This document shows, one piece after another, positions 26,328 through 34,024 of a DNA stretch of 64,000 nt. The first letter of the stretch is position 1. Each line of letters starts with the position of its first letter. Below the pieces are notes generated by a model. The model had not been told where the DNA came from. It ran no database searches and saw only the letters and a program-made list of their open reading frames with translations. This DNA is from Fluviicola sp. XM-24bin1. GTDB lineage: Bacteria > Bacteroidota > Bacteroidia > Flavobacteriales_D > Crocinitomicaceae. The translations under genes and the position numbers were made by a program. The DNA is taken from NCBI GenBank assembly GCA_003149635.1, contig QCWI01000011.1, positions 80,465-144,464 of the forward strand. The letters are read 5' to 3'.

Positions 26328-27601
26328 GCGAAGAAGATGTAAGATACGATAATTGCAGCTGTCAATCCGGCTAAATCGGCAATAAGTCCGGCAGCAATAG
26401 CATAGCGAATATTGGTGATCTTCACCGAACCGAAATACAAGGCCAAAACATAAAACGTAGTATCCGTGCTTCCCTGCATCGCTGAGGCAATCTTAGTCGG
26501 CATCGACATGGCCAATTTCGGGCCTGCTTTGATTACTTCTAAAGGCTGTCCATGATGATCGACAGTTGTTATTAAATCTTGCAAAGCCCCTCTGGCGCCG
26601 CCACCACTCAAAGGCTTCATCAATCCTACCGGGAGAGCATCTACCCATTCGGTTGCTGTAATTCCAGCCCAAATACAGAACTCTTTGATCCCGAATAAAA
26701 CGGCATCTAACGTTCCACTTCCGCGCAACACTGCAATGGCAGCAAGGATCACAATCAAATAGGGTATAATCGAAATGGCGATGTCAAATCCTTCTTTTGC
26801 GCCATCTACAAAAGTGCTGTACACATTGATCTTCTTTCGAACGGCTAAAAGAATAAACGAGATGATAATGAGGAAGATGATGACATTACCACCGACTTTT
26901 GAAATATATTCTGCACTTCCTGGATCATTTTTTACATAAGCCAATAATCCGAATACTACTACGCTGAATCCGCCGAGATATAGCAGAACAATAGGGTGGA
27001 AGAGATTGATTTTTTGAAAGAAGGACATAGCGATCAATCCGGCCAGTGTCGCGCAATACGTGGCAATTAAGATCGGCATGAACATCTGCGTTGGATCTGC
27101 GAAATGATTCGAAGACAACAATGCAAAAATGGATACAGGAATCAATGTTAATCCTGAGGTATTCAGTACCAAGAACATGATTTGCGCATCGGTGGCACGT
27201 TCCTTCTGATCGTTTAAATCCTGTAGTTCACGCATAGCCTTCAGCCCCATTGGAGTTGCAGCATTATCTAGGTTGAGCATGTTCGCGCTGATATTCATCA
27301 TCATCGAACCAACAGCGGGATGATCTTTCGGAACGGATGGAAACAAACGTGTAAATAATGGTGCCACAAGTCGGGTCAAGATTTTTACCGCTCCACCTTG
27401 TTCTCCAATACGCATGATTCCCATCCACAAGCAAAGCATTCCCGTCAACCCCAGTGCAACGTTAAATCCCGTTTCTGCAGAGTCGAATAGGCTTTTCACC
27501 ATCTCGTCAAAGATGAAGTAATCCTGCCAGAAAATGAGCTTGGAAAAGGCGACGATACCTGAAATCAGAAACATCGCTATCCAAATACGATTCAATACCA
27601 T
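26324..27601 (-). CDS. SpmA-SpmB-type fusion, nucleoside-recognition (Gate) membrane protein
   Basis: A 425-residue inner-membrane protein with about ten hydrophobic segments. The N-terminal half (to about 210) resembles SpmA, with GLTGMLCLWMGIMRIGEQGG and NISANMLNLDNAATPMGLK. The C-terminal half resembles SpmB, with SIIPYLIVILAAIAVLRGSG and KPLSGGGARGAL. The two are separate spore-maturation genes in Firmicutes and fused in Bacteroidota, where there are no spores; the transported or sensed molecule is not established. It overlaps the 25-residue-repeat gene by 4 bases. Confidence 0.85.
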   Translation of the reverse strand: MVLNRIWIAMFLISGIVAFSKLIFWQDYFIFDEMVKSLFDSAETGFNVALGLTGMLCLWMGIMRIGEQGGAVKILTRLVAPLFTRLFPSVPKDHPAVGSMMMNISANMLNLDNAATPMGLKAMRELQDLNDQKERATDAQIMFLVLNTSGLTLIPVSIFALLSSNHFADPTQMFMPILIATYCATLAGLIAMSFFQKINLFHPIVLLYLGGFSVVVFGLLAYVKNDPGSAEYISKVGGNVIIFLIIISFILLAVRKKINVYSTFVDGAKEGFDIAISIIPYLIVILAAIAVLRGSGTLDAVLFGIKEFCIWAGITATEWVDALPVGLMKPLSGGGARGALQDLITTVDHHGQPLEVIKAGPKLAMSMPTKIASAMQGSTDTTFYVLALYFGSVKITNIRYAIAAGLIADLAGLTAAIIVSYIFFA

Positions 27602-27682
27602 AAACCAAAGATGTCAATAAATTGAATGCCGATTTCGGTGAAAGAAACGAATCTATTAACAGCCTTGTAAGGATAATAGCCT

Positions 27683-28249
27683 TTAAGACTGATGTCTTAT
27701 GCAGAAAAACACGAAGTTTTCAATCAAAATGGCACCATGATTTCCAGATATTTCCGGCTGGAACTGCACTCCAAAATATGGTTTAGATTCGTGCTGCATA
27801 GTCTCATTTACACACGCATCAGACGCAGCAATCAGCTTAAAACCCGCTGGAATAGAAATAGTTTCATAATGATTCTTCATCATTTCTACTTCCTGAGGTA
27901 GGCGCTCGAACAAAATGGATTCTTCAAAAGCCTCTATCACTTGCCATCCGGAATCGTGTTTCATCATCGATGCTTGAGAACCGAAGTGCATTCCTAGCAA
28001 TTGATGTCCCAGTGAAATGCCTAAAATAGGCACATTTGCTTCCACGCACATCGCGACTTTTTCCAAATACAAAGTCGTGTCCATGGCAGATACTGAGAGT
28101 GATCCATTCGAAATAATAATGCCTTTGATGCCTTCGAAATCTTCCTTCTTTGCATCTAGAATAGGAACGATGCGCACATCCATCTCATTGTCGACGATAT
28201 CCGCGATAGATTGCACTTGTGGAGAGCCGGCATTCAGAACAAGGATCAT
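27683..28249 (-). CDS. Class I glutamine amidotransferase-like protein lacking catalytic Cys and His
   Basis: A 188-residue stand-alone GATase fold. The nucleophile elbow reads GISLGHQLLG (77-86), with Ser79 (TCA) in place of the Cys of GxCxGHQ. The C-terminal dyad reads GVQFQPE (160-166), with Gln164 (CAG) in place of His. Glu166 is kept. The oxyanion-side GIIISNGS and KNHYE segments, normal in the GuaA-type glutaminase family, are present. It therefore should not hydrolyse glutamine by the standard mechanism and may be a regulatory or binding subunit. The start at 28249 overlaps the YciO-type gene stop (ATGA), so the two are coupled. A longer frame inside that gene is not credible. Confidence 0.85.
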   Translation of the reverse strand: MILVLNAGSPQVQSIADIVDNEMDVRIVPILDAKKEDFEGIKGIIISNGSLSVSAMDTTLYLEKVAMCVEANVPILGISLGHQLLGMHFGSQASMMKHDSGWQVIEAFEESILFERLPQEVEMMKNHYETISIPAGFKLIAASDACVNETMQHESKPYFGVQFQPEISGNHGAILIENFVFFCIRHQS

Positions 28250-28863
28250 AGCTCTAGAATTCCTGCGCCTTGTCGAAGTATTTCGACGTTTCCGTCCACG
28301 CATTCCACCACGGTTGAAGCCAGAAGATTCCCATAACCACCGTCAATAATTAAATCTACTTTGCTATCGTAACGTTCGTAAATCTCATACGGATCAATGA
28401 AATAATCCAAAATTTCATCCTCATCATCATGAAGAGAGGTTGTTGCTAATGGATTTCCCAATTGCTCTGTGATTTCCTTCAAAATAGGATTGTCCGGTAT
28501 ACGAATTCCAATTTCCTTTCGATTCGTTCCAAACAAACGCGGAATTTCGTTCGTCGCCGTCAATACGAATGTGAATGGCCCTGGTAACGAGCGATTCATC
28601 AACTTAAAAGTAGGGCGGTCGATATTCTTTACGTAATCGGATAAGTCACTCATTCCGTTGCAAATAATGGAGAATCGCGCTTTTTTCAATCGGATTCCCT
28701 TCAATGCCGCCAACTTGTTCAATGCCTTTTTGTTGTACAAATCGCATCCCATCGCGTAAACGGTATCCGTTGGAAAGATGATAATCCCTCCTTTTCGCAA
28801 TGCATTCAGCACTCTATCAATAGAGCGTTGATCAATATTTTCCGGATTGATTTCGAGTAACAT
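28246..28863 (-). CDS. YciO/Sua5/YrdC-type threonylcarbamoyl-AMP synthase family protein
   Basis: A 205-residue protein with the YrdC fold. It has FPTDTVYAMGCDL (about 30-42), the Lys/Arg-rich KKARFSIIC, the SLPGPFTFVL core, GIRIPDNP, and ATTSLH (about 139-144). The family binds threonine, bicarbonate and ATP to make the precursor of t6A in tRNA; the YciO branch has weaker or unclear activity. Which branch this belongs to cannot be settled by eye, so I give no symbol. It is translationally coupled to the downstream glutaminase-like gene and follows the EEP gene by 67 bases. Confidence 0.88.
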   Translation of the reverse strand: MLLEINPENIDQRSIDRVLNALRKGGIIIFPTDTVYAMGCDLYNKKALNKLAALKGIRLKKARFSIICNGMSDLSDYVKNIDRPTFKLMNRSLPGPFTFVLTATNEIPRLFGTNRKEIGIRIPDNPILKEITEQLGNPLATTSLHDDEDEILDYFIDPYEIYERYDSKVDLIIDGGYGNLLASTVVECVDGNVEILRQGAGILEL

Positions 28864-28930
28864 GCCGGCAAAGATAGAGGAAATAACAGAATTGAGTGGG
28901 AATGGCGAGTGTGAGAAGAAGACAGAAGCG

Positions 28931-30034
28931 CTACTTCACAAAAACTTTGCAAGAGATTGCGTAATGATCGCTTAGTGCTTCGTCCTGAATTTTGAATTTA
29001 TGCGATCCTAATGATTCTGAATGGAAGATATAATCGATTCTTCCTGCTGGAATTTCACCCGCATACGTTTTACCGATTCCCATACGGCAATTACGATACG
29101 CATCCGTTAGATGATTGTGAAAACGCTGATAGGTGTAGGAGAGAGGTGTGTCATTAAAATCACCGCAGACGATCACTGGATATGGTGATTTCTGAATATG
29201 CTTGATCAATCGATTTGCTTGCTTTGCACGTTCTGGGAAGGCTTCAATTACTTTTTCCATAGCATCGAAGAATCCAGATTCAGAATCTTCATTTACCAAC
29301 GCCGCGCGCTCTTCTGAATCTAAGCTTATGGACTGCAAATGAACATTGTACACGCGAATTGTGTCTTTTTTGAAAACAATGTCGGAATAGATGGAATAGT
29401 TGAAAGACCTCAAATCGGAATCAAATCGAACTTCTCCTTTTTCGATAATCGGATATTTGGAGAACAACGCAATTCCATAATTTCTACGACCACGCTCCAC
29501 ATGCGTATATCGCTCCTGATAATCCGTCATTCCCAAAAGCGTAATAATAGTGTCTTTCGTTACAAATTTCGTTGGGCGATCTTGATGGTAAAACTCTTGA
29601 AAACAAACAATGTCGGGAGATTCCTCCTTTAAGAACTTTAAAATTTTACGACGAGATTTCTGCGCTTCTTTCGGGTCGTCGTTATAAAAATCGAAGAGGC
29701 GTACATTATAACTCATCACTTTGAGCGATGAAGCATTCCTGGGCGGTTCATCGCCACCACCAAGGGTAAACGTTCGGAAATGCAGGCCAGATCCAGAAAT
29801 CAGGAGAGCTAGCATAGCTATAGCAGACCAACGTCGGAAAAAGAACTGGGCGATCATCACTCCAATAAAAACCAGAACAATGACTGGATAAGCCAATCCA
29901 AAGACTGGAATTATCGCAAAGCTATCGGGATGTGTATAGGGGGCAAAATAGGAGAGGAGCAGCGATACTGCCGATACCACGCAAAGGATGTCCAGCAACA
30001 ATCGGATCCAGCGCCTACCTCCGCGTTTACCCAT
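28931..30034 (-). CDS. Membrane-anchored endonuclease/exonuclease/phosphatase (EEP) family protein
   Basis: A 367-residue protein with two or three N-terminal transmembrane helices (about 10-90) and an EEP hydrolase domain (about 103-367). The catalytic signature is MSYNVRLFDF (Asn), CFQEFY (Glu), YGIALFSKYPI, VYNVHLQS, VICGDFNDTP (Asp, Asn), RIDYIFHS and LSDHYAI (His). Such domains cleave phosphodiesters in nucleic acids or lipids; the membrane anchor favours an extracytoplasmic substrate, but this is inference. It overlaps the upstream rhomboid gene by 8 bases, in the mutL operon. Confidence 0.9.
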   Translation of the reverse strand: MGKRGGRRWIRLLLDILCVVSAVSLLLSYFAPYTHPDSFAIIPVFGLAYPVIVLVFIGVMIAQFFFRRWSAIAMLALLISGSGLHFRTFTLGGGDEPPRNASSLKVMSYNVRLFDFYNDDPKEAQKSRRKILKFLKEESPDIVCFQEFYHQDRPTKFVTKDTIITLLGMTDYQERYTHVERGRRNYGIALFSKYPIIEKGEVRFDSDLRSFNYSIYSDIVFKKDTIRVYNVHLQSISLDSEERAALVNEDSESGFFDAMEKVIEAFPERAKQANRLIKHIQKSPYPVIVCGDFNDTPLSYTYQRFHNHLTDAYRNCRMGIGKTYAGEIPAGRIDYIFHSESLGSHKFKIQDEALSDHYAISCKVFVK

Positions 30035-30932
30035 TCTTACTTTGGTTGAACAGGAAGTCCTTCTCGCGTTTACTCAGCGATTCATAACCAGATTTTGAGA
30101 TCTTATCTAAAATTCGATCAATCTCTTTCTGCCGCGCTTTTGCATCAGCATTGTATTCTTCATCTGTCATATTACGAACCTCGGGACCGCGTTTCACCTT
30201 CAAACGATTACGTTCTCTGCGTTTGAACAATCCGAGGAATCTCTCAGAAAAGCGTTGAAATCGTGTAATCAAGTTATTCGAATTATAAATGTTTCGGGAG
30301 CCAACAAAACCTACGATAGCTCCTCCTAAATGTGCAAAATGAGCCACTCCATCGTTCGTTCCCAAGCGGAAGAAATCGATGGCGATATAAATAACAGCCA
30401 ACCAAATCAATCGGATTGGAGGGAAGATGAACAGCGTTACTTTCAAATCCGGTCGACCAAATCCAAGCAATACGAACAATGCCATAACTGCGCCAGAAGC
30501 ACCTACAACTGAGGAATATTGGCCATATATACCTGGAAAGGCCAAGTGCGCAATAATCTCCAGTGCACCACCTGTAAATCCTCCCAAAAGATAAGTGTAC
30601 AGCAATTTTTTGCCATCGAATATCTGTTCGAACATACGACCAATGAAGTACAACATCACCATGTTCAATAGGATGTGCAGGAACCCGAAATGCGCGAACA
30701 TGCTAGTGATTATTGTCCACGGATGGTAGAGGAAATCTTGCAGGTCTGTTGGCATTGCGAATATTTGACGTAAAATGTCTGCCGTTTCAGTTTCCATACC
30801 GGCCAGCCTTCCGAAGACACCAGCAATCTGAATCGCCAGGAAGACAATGACATTCAAGAAGATCAACTTCATGAATGTGCTTTGCTTGTATAAGACTCTT
30901 AATTCGTCTAGAAAACTACGTTGTGTTTGCAT
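30027..30932 (-). CDS. Rhomboid intramembrane serine protease, C-terminally extended
   Basis: A 301-residue protein. The rhomboid core has HFGFLHILLNMVMLYFIG (His/Asn of the L1-TM2 region), Ser146 in GASGAVMAL and His201 in HFAHLGG, so the Ser-His dyad is intact. The C-terminal tail (about 225-301) is soluble and highly basic/acidic (RRERNRLKVKRGPEVRN). It lies between a second rhomboid gene 6 bases upstream and the EEP gene. Substrates unknown. Confidence 0.92.
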   Translation of the reverse strand: MQTQRSFLDELRVLYKQSTFMKLIFLNVIVFLAIQIAGVFGRLAGMETETADILRQIFAMPTDLQDFLYHPWTIITSMFAHFGFLHILLNMVMLYFIGRMFEQIFDGKKLLYTYLLGGFTGGALEIIAHLAFPGIYGQYSSVVGASGAVMALFVLLGFGRPDLKVTLFIFPPIRLIWLAVIYIAIDFFRLGTNDGVAHFAHLGGAIVGFVGSRNIYNSNNLITRFQRFSERFLGLFKRRERNRLKVKRGPEVRNMTDEEYNADAKARQKEIDRILDKISKSGYESLSKREKDFLFNQSKNG

Positions 30933-30938
30933 CTCGAA

Positions 30939-31658
30939 TTAGTAAAATTTTGTTTTATCTCTTTGCCAGATCTTAATCATAATAAATCCGAACACCATTC
31001 CTCCAAGGTGAGCAACATGGGCTATTGATCCTCCGTCGGATTGAATGAACCCACTGTACACAGCAATACCTCCTAAAATTAGCGCCAACCACTTTGCTTT
31101 GATTGGAATAGGAGGGAAGAGCAACATGAATTGGGTGTTTGGAAACAAAAGGGCAAATGCCATAAGTAATCCATAAACCGCACCAGAAGCACCAAGTGTA
31201 GGAGAATTAACAATCTTAATTGACTGTTCAAATCCTTCAATGGAAATGGCTCCAGACTCCACCAATGGAACAAGTTGGTCTAATGTTGGGAACCAGCGTC
31301 CGGTATATTGATAAATTTCAAATGCTTCCCATCCGGTGTGGAGCACCATAGCTCCAAGGGCTGTGATGATGTAATAGGTGAAAAATCGTTTCTTCCCCCA
31401 TGTTCGCTCCAAATGCGAGCCAAAAACGACCAATCCAACCATATTGAATAGGATGTGGAACAAATCAGCGTGCATGAAGAAGTGTGTAATGATCTGATAG
31501 GGCTCAAAAAATATCGATGTTGGGAAAAACATACTCAGATACACCTGTAGGTTAATTCCTTGCCCTTGCAAAACTGCAGTTGCAAGAAAGAACAACACAT
31601 TAAGAATCAGTAAGTTCTTAACTACGTCGGGCATGTTTCCAAAGATCTGTCTAAACAT
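30939..31658 (-). CDS. Rhomboid intramembrane serine protease
   Basis: A 239-residue rhomboid with six predicted helices. Motifs are FMHADLFHILFNM, Ser158 in LGASGAVYGLL and His217 in IAHVAHLGG, a complete catalytic dyad. It begins two bases after the mutL stop and precedes the second, longer rhomboid by 6 bases. The two rhomboids share the core but not the tail, so they are paralogues from an old duplication. Confidence 0.93.
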   Translation of the reverse strand: MFRQIFGNMPDVVKNLLILNVLFFLATAVLQGQGINLQVYLSMFFPTSIFFEPYQIITHFFMHADLFHILFNMVGLVVFGSHLERTWGKKRFFTYYIITALGAMVLHTGWEAFEIYQYTGRWFPTLDQLVPLVESGAISIEGFEQSIKIVNSPTLGASGAVYGLLMAFALLFPNTQFMLLFPPIPIKAKWLALILGGIAVYSGFIQSDGGSIAHVAHLGGMVFGFIMIKIWQRDKTKFY

Positions 31659-31660
31659 TT

Positions 31661-33505
31661 CTATTCAAATTTTTTATCAATGAACGCTAAGTCTAGCGTT
31701 TCCATAATCTTTTTATTGGTCGGAGAATACGCGTGATCCTCACATTGGAACAAACGATCAATCAGCGATTGAATTTGTTCTTTGTTGGAAAGCTCTAATC
31801 GCTTCATAGCAGCGGATCTAGCGATCGATCGCACCAACTCATGGGCAACTTCTCCTTTTTCAATATCCTTGTGCGCCAGCGTTTCCAAGATGCGGTCAAT
31901 CGATTTGGACAGCGTTTCTTCTTCTAAGACACTTGGCACTGCATTTACCGTAAGTACTTCATCATTCACATCTCCAATAAATCCCAATTGTTTTAAAACC
32001 GTATGATTTTCTTTCCAGTTAATGCCTTCTTGCTTGGAAAGTTCTTTTTCAATGGGAAACAATAATTTCTGAGACTCTATTGGATTGATAATGAATGAGT
32101 TAATTATCTCATTATAAACTATTCGTTCAATAGCTCTTCTTGCATGAATTACCAAGAAACCGCTTTTGCCTGGAGCAAGAATGTACGAGTCTTTAACAAG
32201 GAAACTTCCATAATTCGGAAGCATTTCTTCCTCTTCAAAAACCGGAGTTACCTCTTGAATTTTCTCTTCTTTAATCTCGTAGAAATTCTCCCAATCCTCC
32301 TGCTTTGCTTCTTGCGTACCGAATCCTTGCGATTTAATCGCATGGGAGAAGTTATCTTTCGTTTTTCCAGAACTACCGCTAGAAGAGCGAGACGGTGACG
32401 AGAATGGATTGTATTCTGGGTTCACCTGAATCTGAGGTTCCACAGCAGGCTGTGATCGCATTGCATGAGGAATGTCAAAGCTCGTTTCCTGCTCAAAATC
32501 AAGGGTTGGAGCAATGTTATATTTCCCGAGCGCCTGTCGAACGCTACTCAACAAGATTGAATAAATAAACTTCTCCTCTTCAAACTTGATTTCCGTCTTC
32601 GTTGGATGTACGTTCACATCAATCTTAGAAGGATCTACATCCAAGTACAAGAAATACCCAGGAAAGCTTTTGTCAGCGATCAAACCTTCGAATGCCTTAG
32701 AAATGGCATGATTGAAGTACGAACTCTTGAAAAAACGATCGTTTACGAATAGAAACTGCTCTCCGCGTGTCTTACGGGCAAATTCAGGCTTTAACACAAA
32801 TCCTTTAAGCGTAACGATGTCGGTAGTTTCTTCAATGGGCACCAAGCGATCATTTGATTTCTTGCCCAATACGTCTACAATTCTTTTTCTAAGCGTCGTT
32901 GCGAGGAGATGATACAACTCATTTCCATTGTGATGCAAAGAGAATTGAATTCCAGGATGAGCCAGTACTACGCGTTCAAACTCATCGGAGATTCGTCCGA
33001 ATTCTACTTTATCTGATTTAAGAAAATTCCGTCTTGCCGGTACATTGAAAAACAAATTCTTAATCTCGAAGCTGGTTCCTTGCGGCACCGCCGACTCTTC
33101 ATTTGTTTTAAACGTGCTTCCTTCAATGACAATCGTTCTACCCAATTCACCATCTTCTAGGCGCGTATTCATTTGCACATGGGCAATCGCAGCAATGGAT
33201 GCCAAAGCTTCTCCTCGGAAGCCTTTGGTCGCCAAAGCGAATAGATCCTCCGCTTTCGTCACTTTACTTGTGGCATGCCGTTCGAAACAAAGAAGTGCAT
33301 CGCCTGCACTCATTCCTTTCCCGTTATCAACGACTTGAATTAAGGTTTTTCCGGAATCTTTGATATTGACGTCAATACACGTCGCTCCAGCATCAATGCT
33401 GTTTTCGAGCAATTCCTTTACTACCGAGGCAGGTCGTTGGATAACCTCTCCGGCCGCAATCTGATTCGCAATGTTGTCGGGTAATAATTTTATTAAGTCA
33501 CTCAT
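31661..33505 (-). CDS. mutL: DNA mismatch repair protein MutL
   Basis: GHKL ATPase that links MutS recognition of mismatches to downstream repair. The 614 residues carry the N-terminal motifs ELLENSIDAGA, VDNGKGM and TKGFRGEALASIAAI and the transducer domain with DVNVHPTKTEI. The C-terminal dimerisation domain begins near 430. The place of the endonuclease motif DQHA(x)2E reads VIHARRAIERIVYNE (452-466): the metal-binding Asp and His are not conserved, so this MutL is probably not a nicking endonuclease. The start at 33505 (MSDLIKLLPDN) fits the family; an earlier ATG 16 codons upstream lies past the previous gene's end. Confidence 0.96.
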   Translation of the reverse strand: MSDLIKLLPDNIANQIAAGEVIQRPASVVKELLENSIDAGATCIDVNIKDSGKTLIQVVDNGKGMSAGDALLCFERHATSKVTKAEDLFALATKGFRGEALASIAAIAHVQMNTRLEDGELGRTIVIEGSTFKTNEESAVPQGTSFEIKNLFFNVPARRNFLKSDKVEFGRISDEFERVVLAHPGIQFSLHHNGNELYHLLATTLRKRIVDVLGKKSNDRLVPIEETTDIVTLKGFVLKPEFARKTRGEQFLFVNDRFFKSSYFNHAISKAFEGLIADKSFPGYFLYLDVDPSKIDVNVHPTKTEIKFEEEKFIYSILLSSVRQALGKYNIAPTLDFEQETSFDIPHAMRSQPAVEPQIQVNPEYNPFSSPSRSSSGSSGKTKDNFSHAIKSQGFGTQEAKQEDWENFYEIKEEKIQEVTPVFEEEEMLPNYGSFLVKDSYILAPGKSGFLVIHARRAIERIVYNEIINSFIINPIESQKLLFPIEKELSKQEGINWKENHTVLKQLGFIGDVNDEVLTVNAVPSVLEEETLSKSIDRILETLAHKDIEKGEVAHELVRSIARSAAMKRLELSNKEQIQSLIDRLFQCEDHAYSPTNKKIMETLDLAFIDKKFE

Positions 33506-33509
33506 CCTC

Positions 33510-33833
33510 TTACCACAGTCGCTCCACAATGGTTTCGACTTTATCGATTCCAAAAAACAAAAAGTAAAACAATCCCATAAGCACTAGCAGAAGGGTGAAA
33601 ATGCGAACATTGGATGATTGACGCTGACTATGTCGGTAGCCTGCGCGATCAGATTCTGCCCGCATGGCTTCCCGGAGCATTTGTTTGCGCTCTTCCGGTG
33701 ACATTTCCCCAGATTCCGCACGTCTGATTTGCTCCTTTCGTTTCTCCAGACGCTCCTTGCGCTCGTCGTAATAACGAGGCTGATAGTCAAATTTGCGATT
33801 CTGAAGGGTATTATTTAGAAACTTGAATTTCAT
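33510..33833 (-). CDS. Small conserved protein with one C-terminal membrane helix
   Basis: A 107-residue protein. The N-terminal 80 residues are very charged (RKERLEKRKEQIRRAESGEM) and probably helical, then one transmembrane helix (FTLLLVLMGLFYFLFFGI) precedes a short tail. Function unknown. It ends four bases before mutL and is the first gene of the mutL-rhomboid-EEP run. The ATG at 33833 was chosen over one nine codons upstream because the family-like MKFKFLNN start follows a promoter element at 33849. Confidence 0.75.
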   Translation of the reverse strand: MKFKFLNNTLQNRKFDYQPRYYDERKERLEKRKEQIRRAESGEMSPEERKQMLREAMRAESDRAGYRHSQRQSSNVRIFTLLLVLMGLFYFLFFGIDKVETIVERLW

Positions 33834-33848
33834 ATAATGCTGTCTAAA

Positions 33849-33856
33849 CAAAAATA
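33849..33856 (-). promoter_or_regulatory. TAnnTTTG element upstream of the mutL operon
   Basis: The minus strand reads TATTTTTG, 15 bases before the ATG of the small membrane protein. No -33 TTG at the usual distance. Confidence 0.4.
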
Positions 33857-34024
33857 GCAATAAAAACGGTGCTTTTTATGTTGAATATTTCCCCAATATT
33901 CATGCCTCGGGTAAATTACTGCCACTCTGTCAGAACAAAGTTTGGAAAAGTTTTTGCTTCTCCCATGTTTATAACTAATGTTAACAGTGCGAAACTCCAT
34001 TGGCCTGTTTTCTAAATTTAGACT

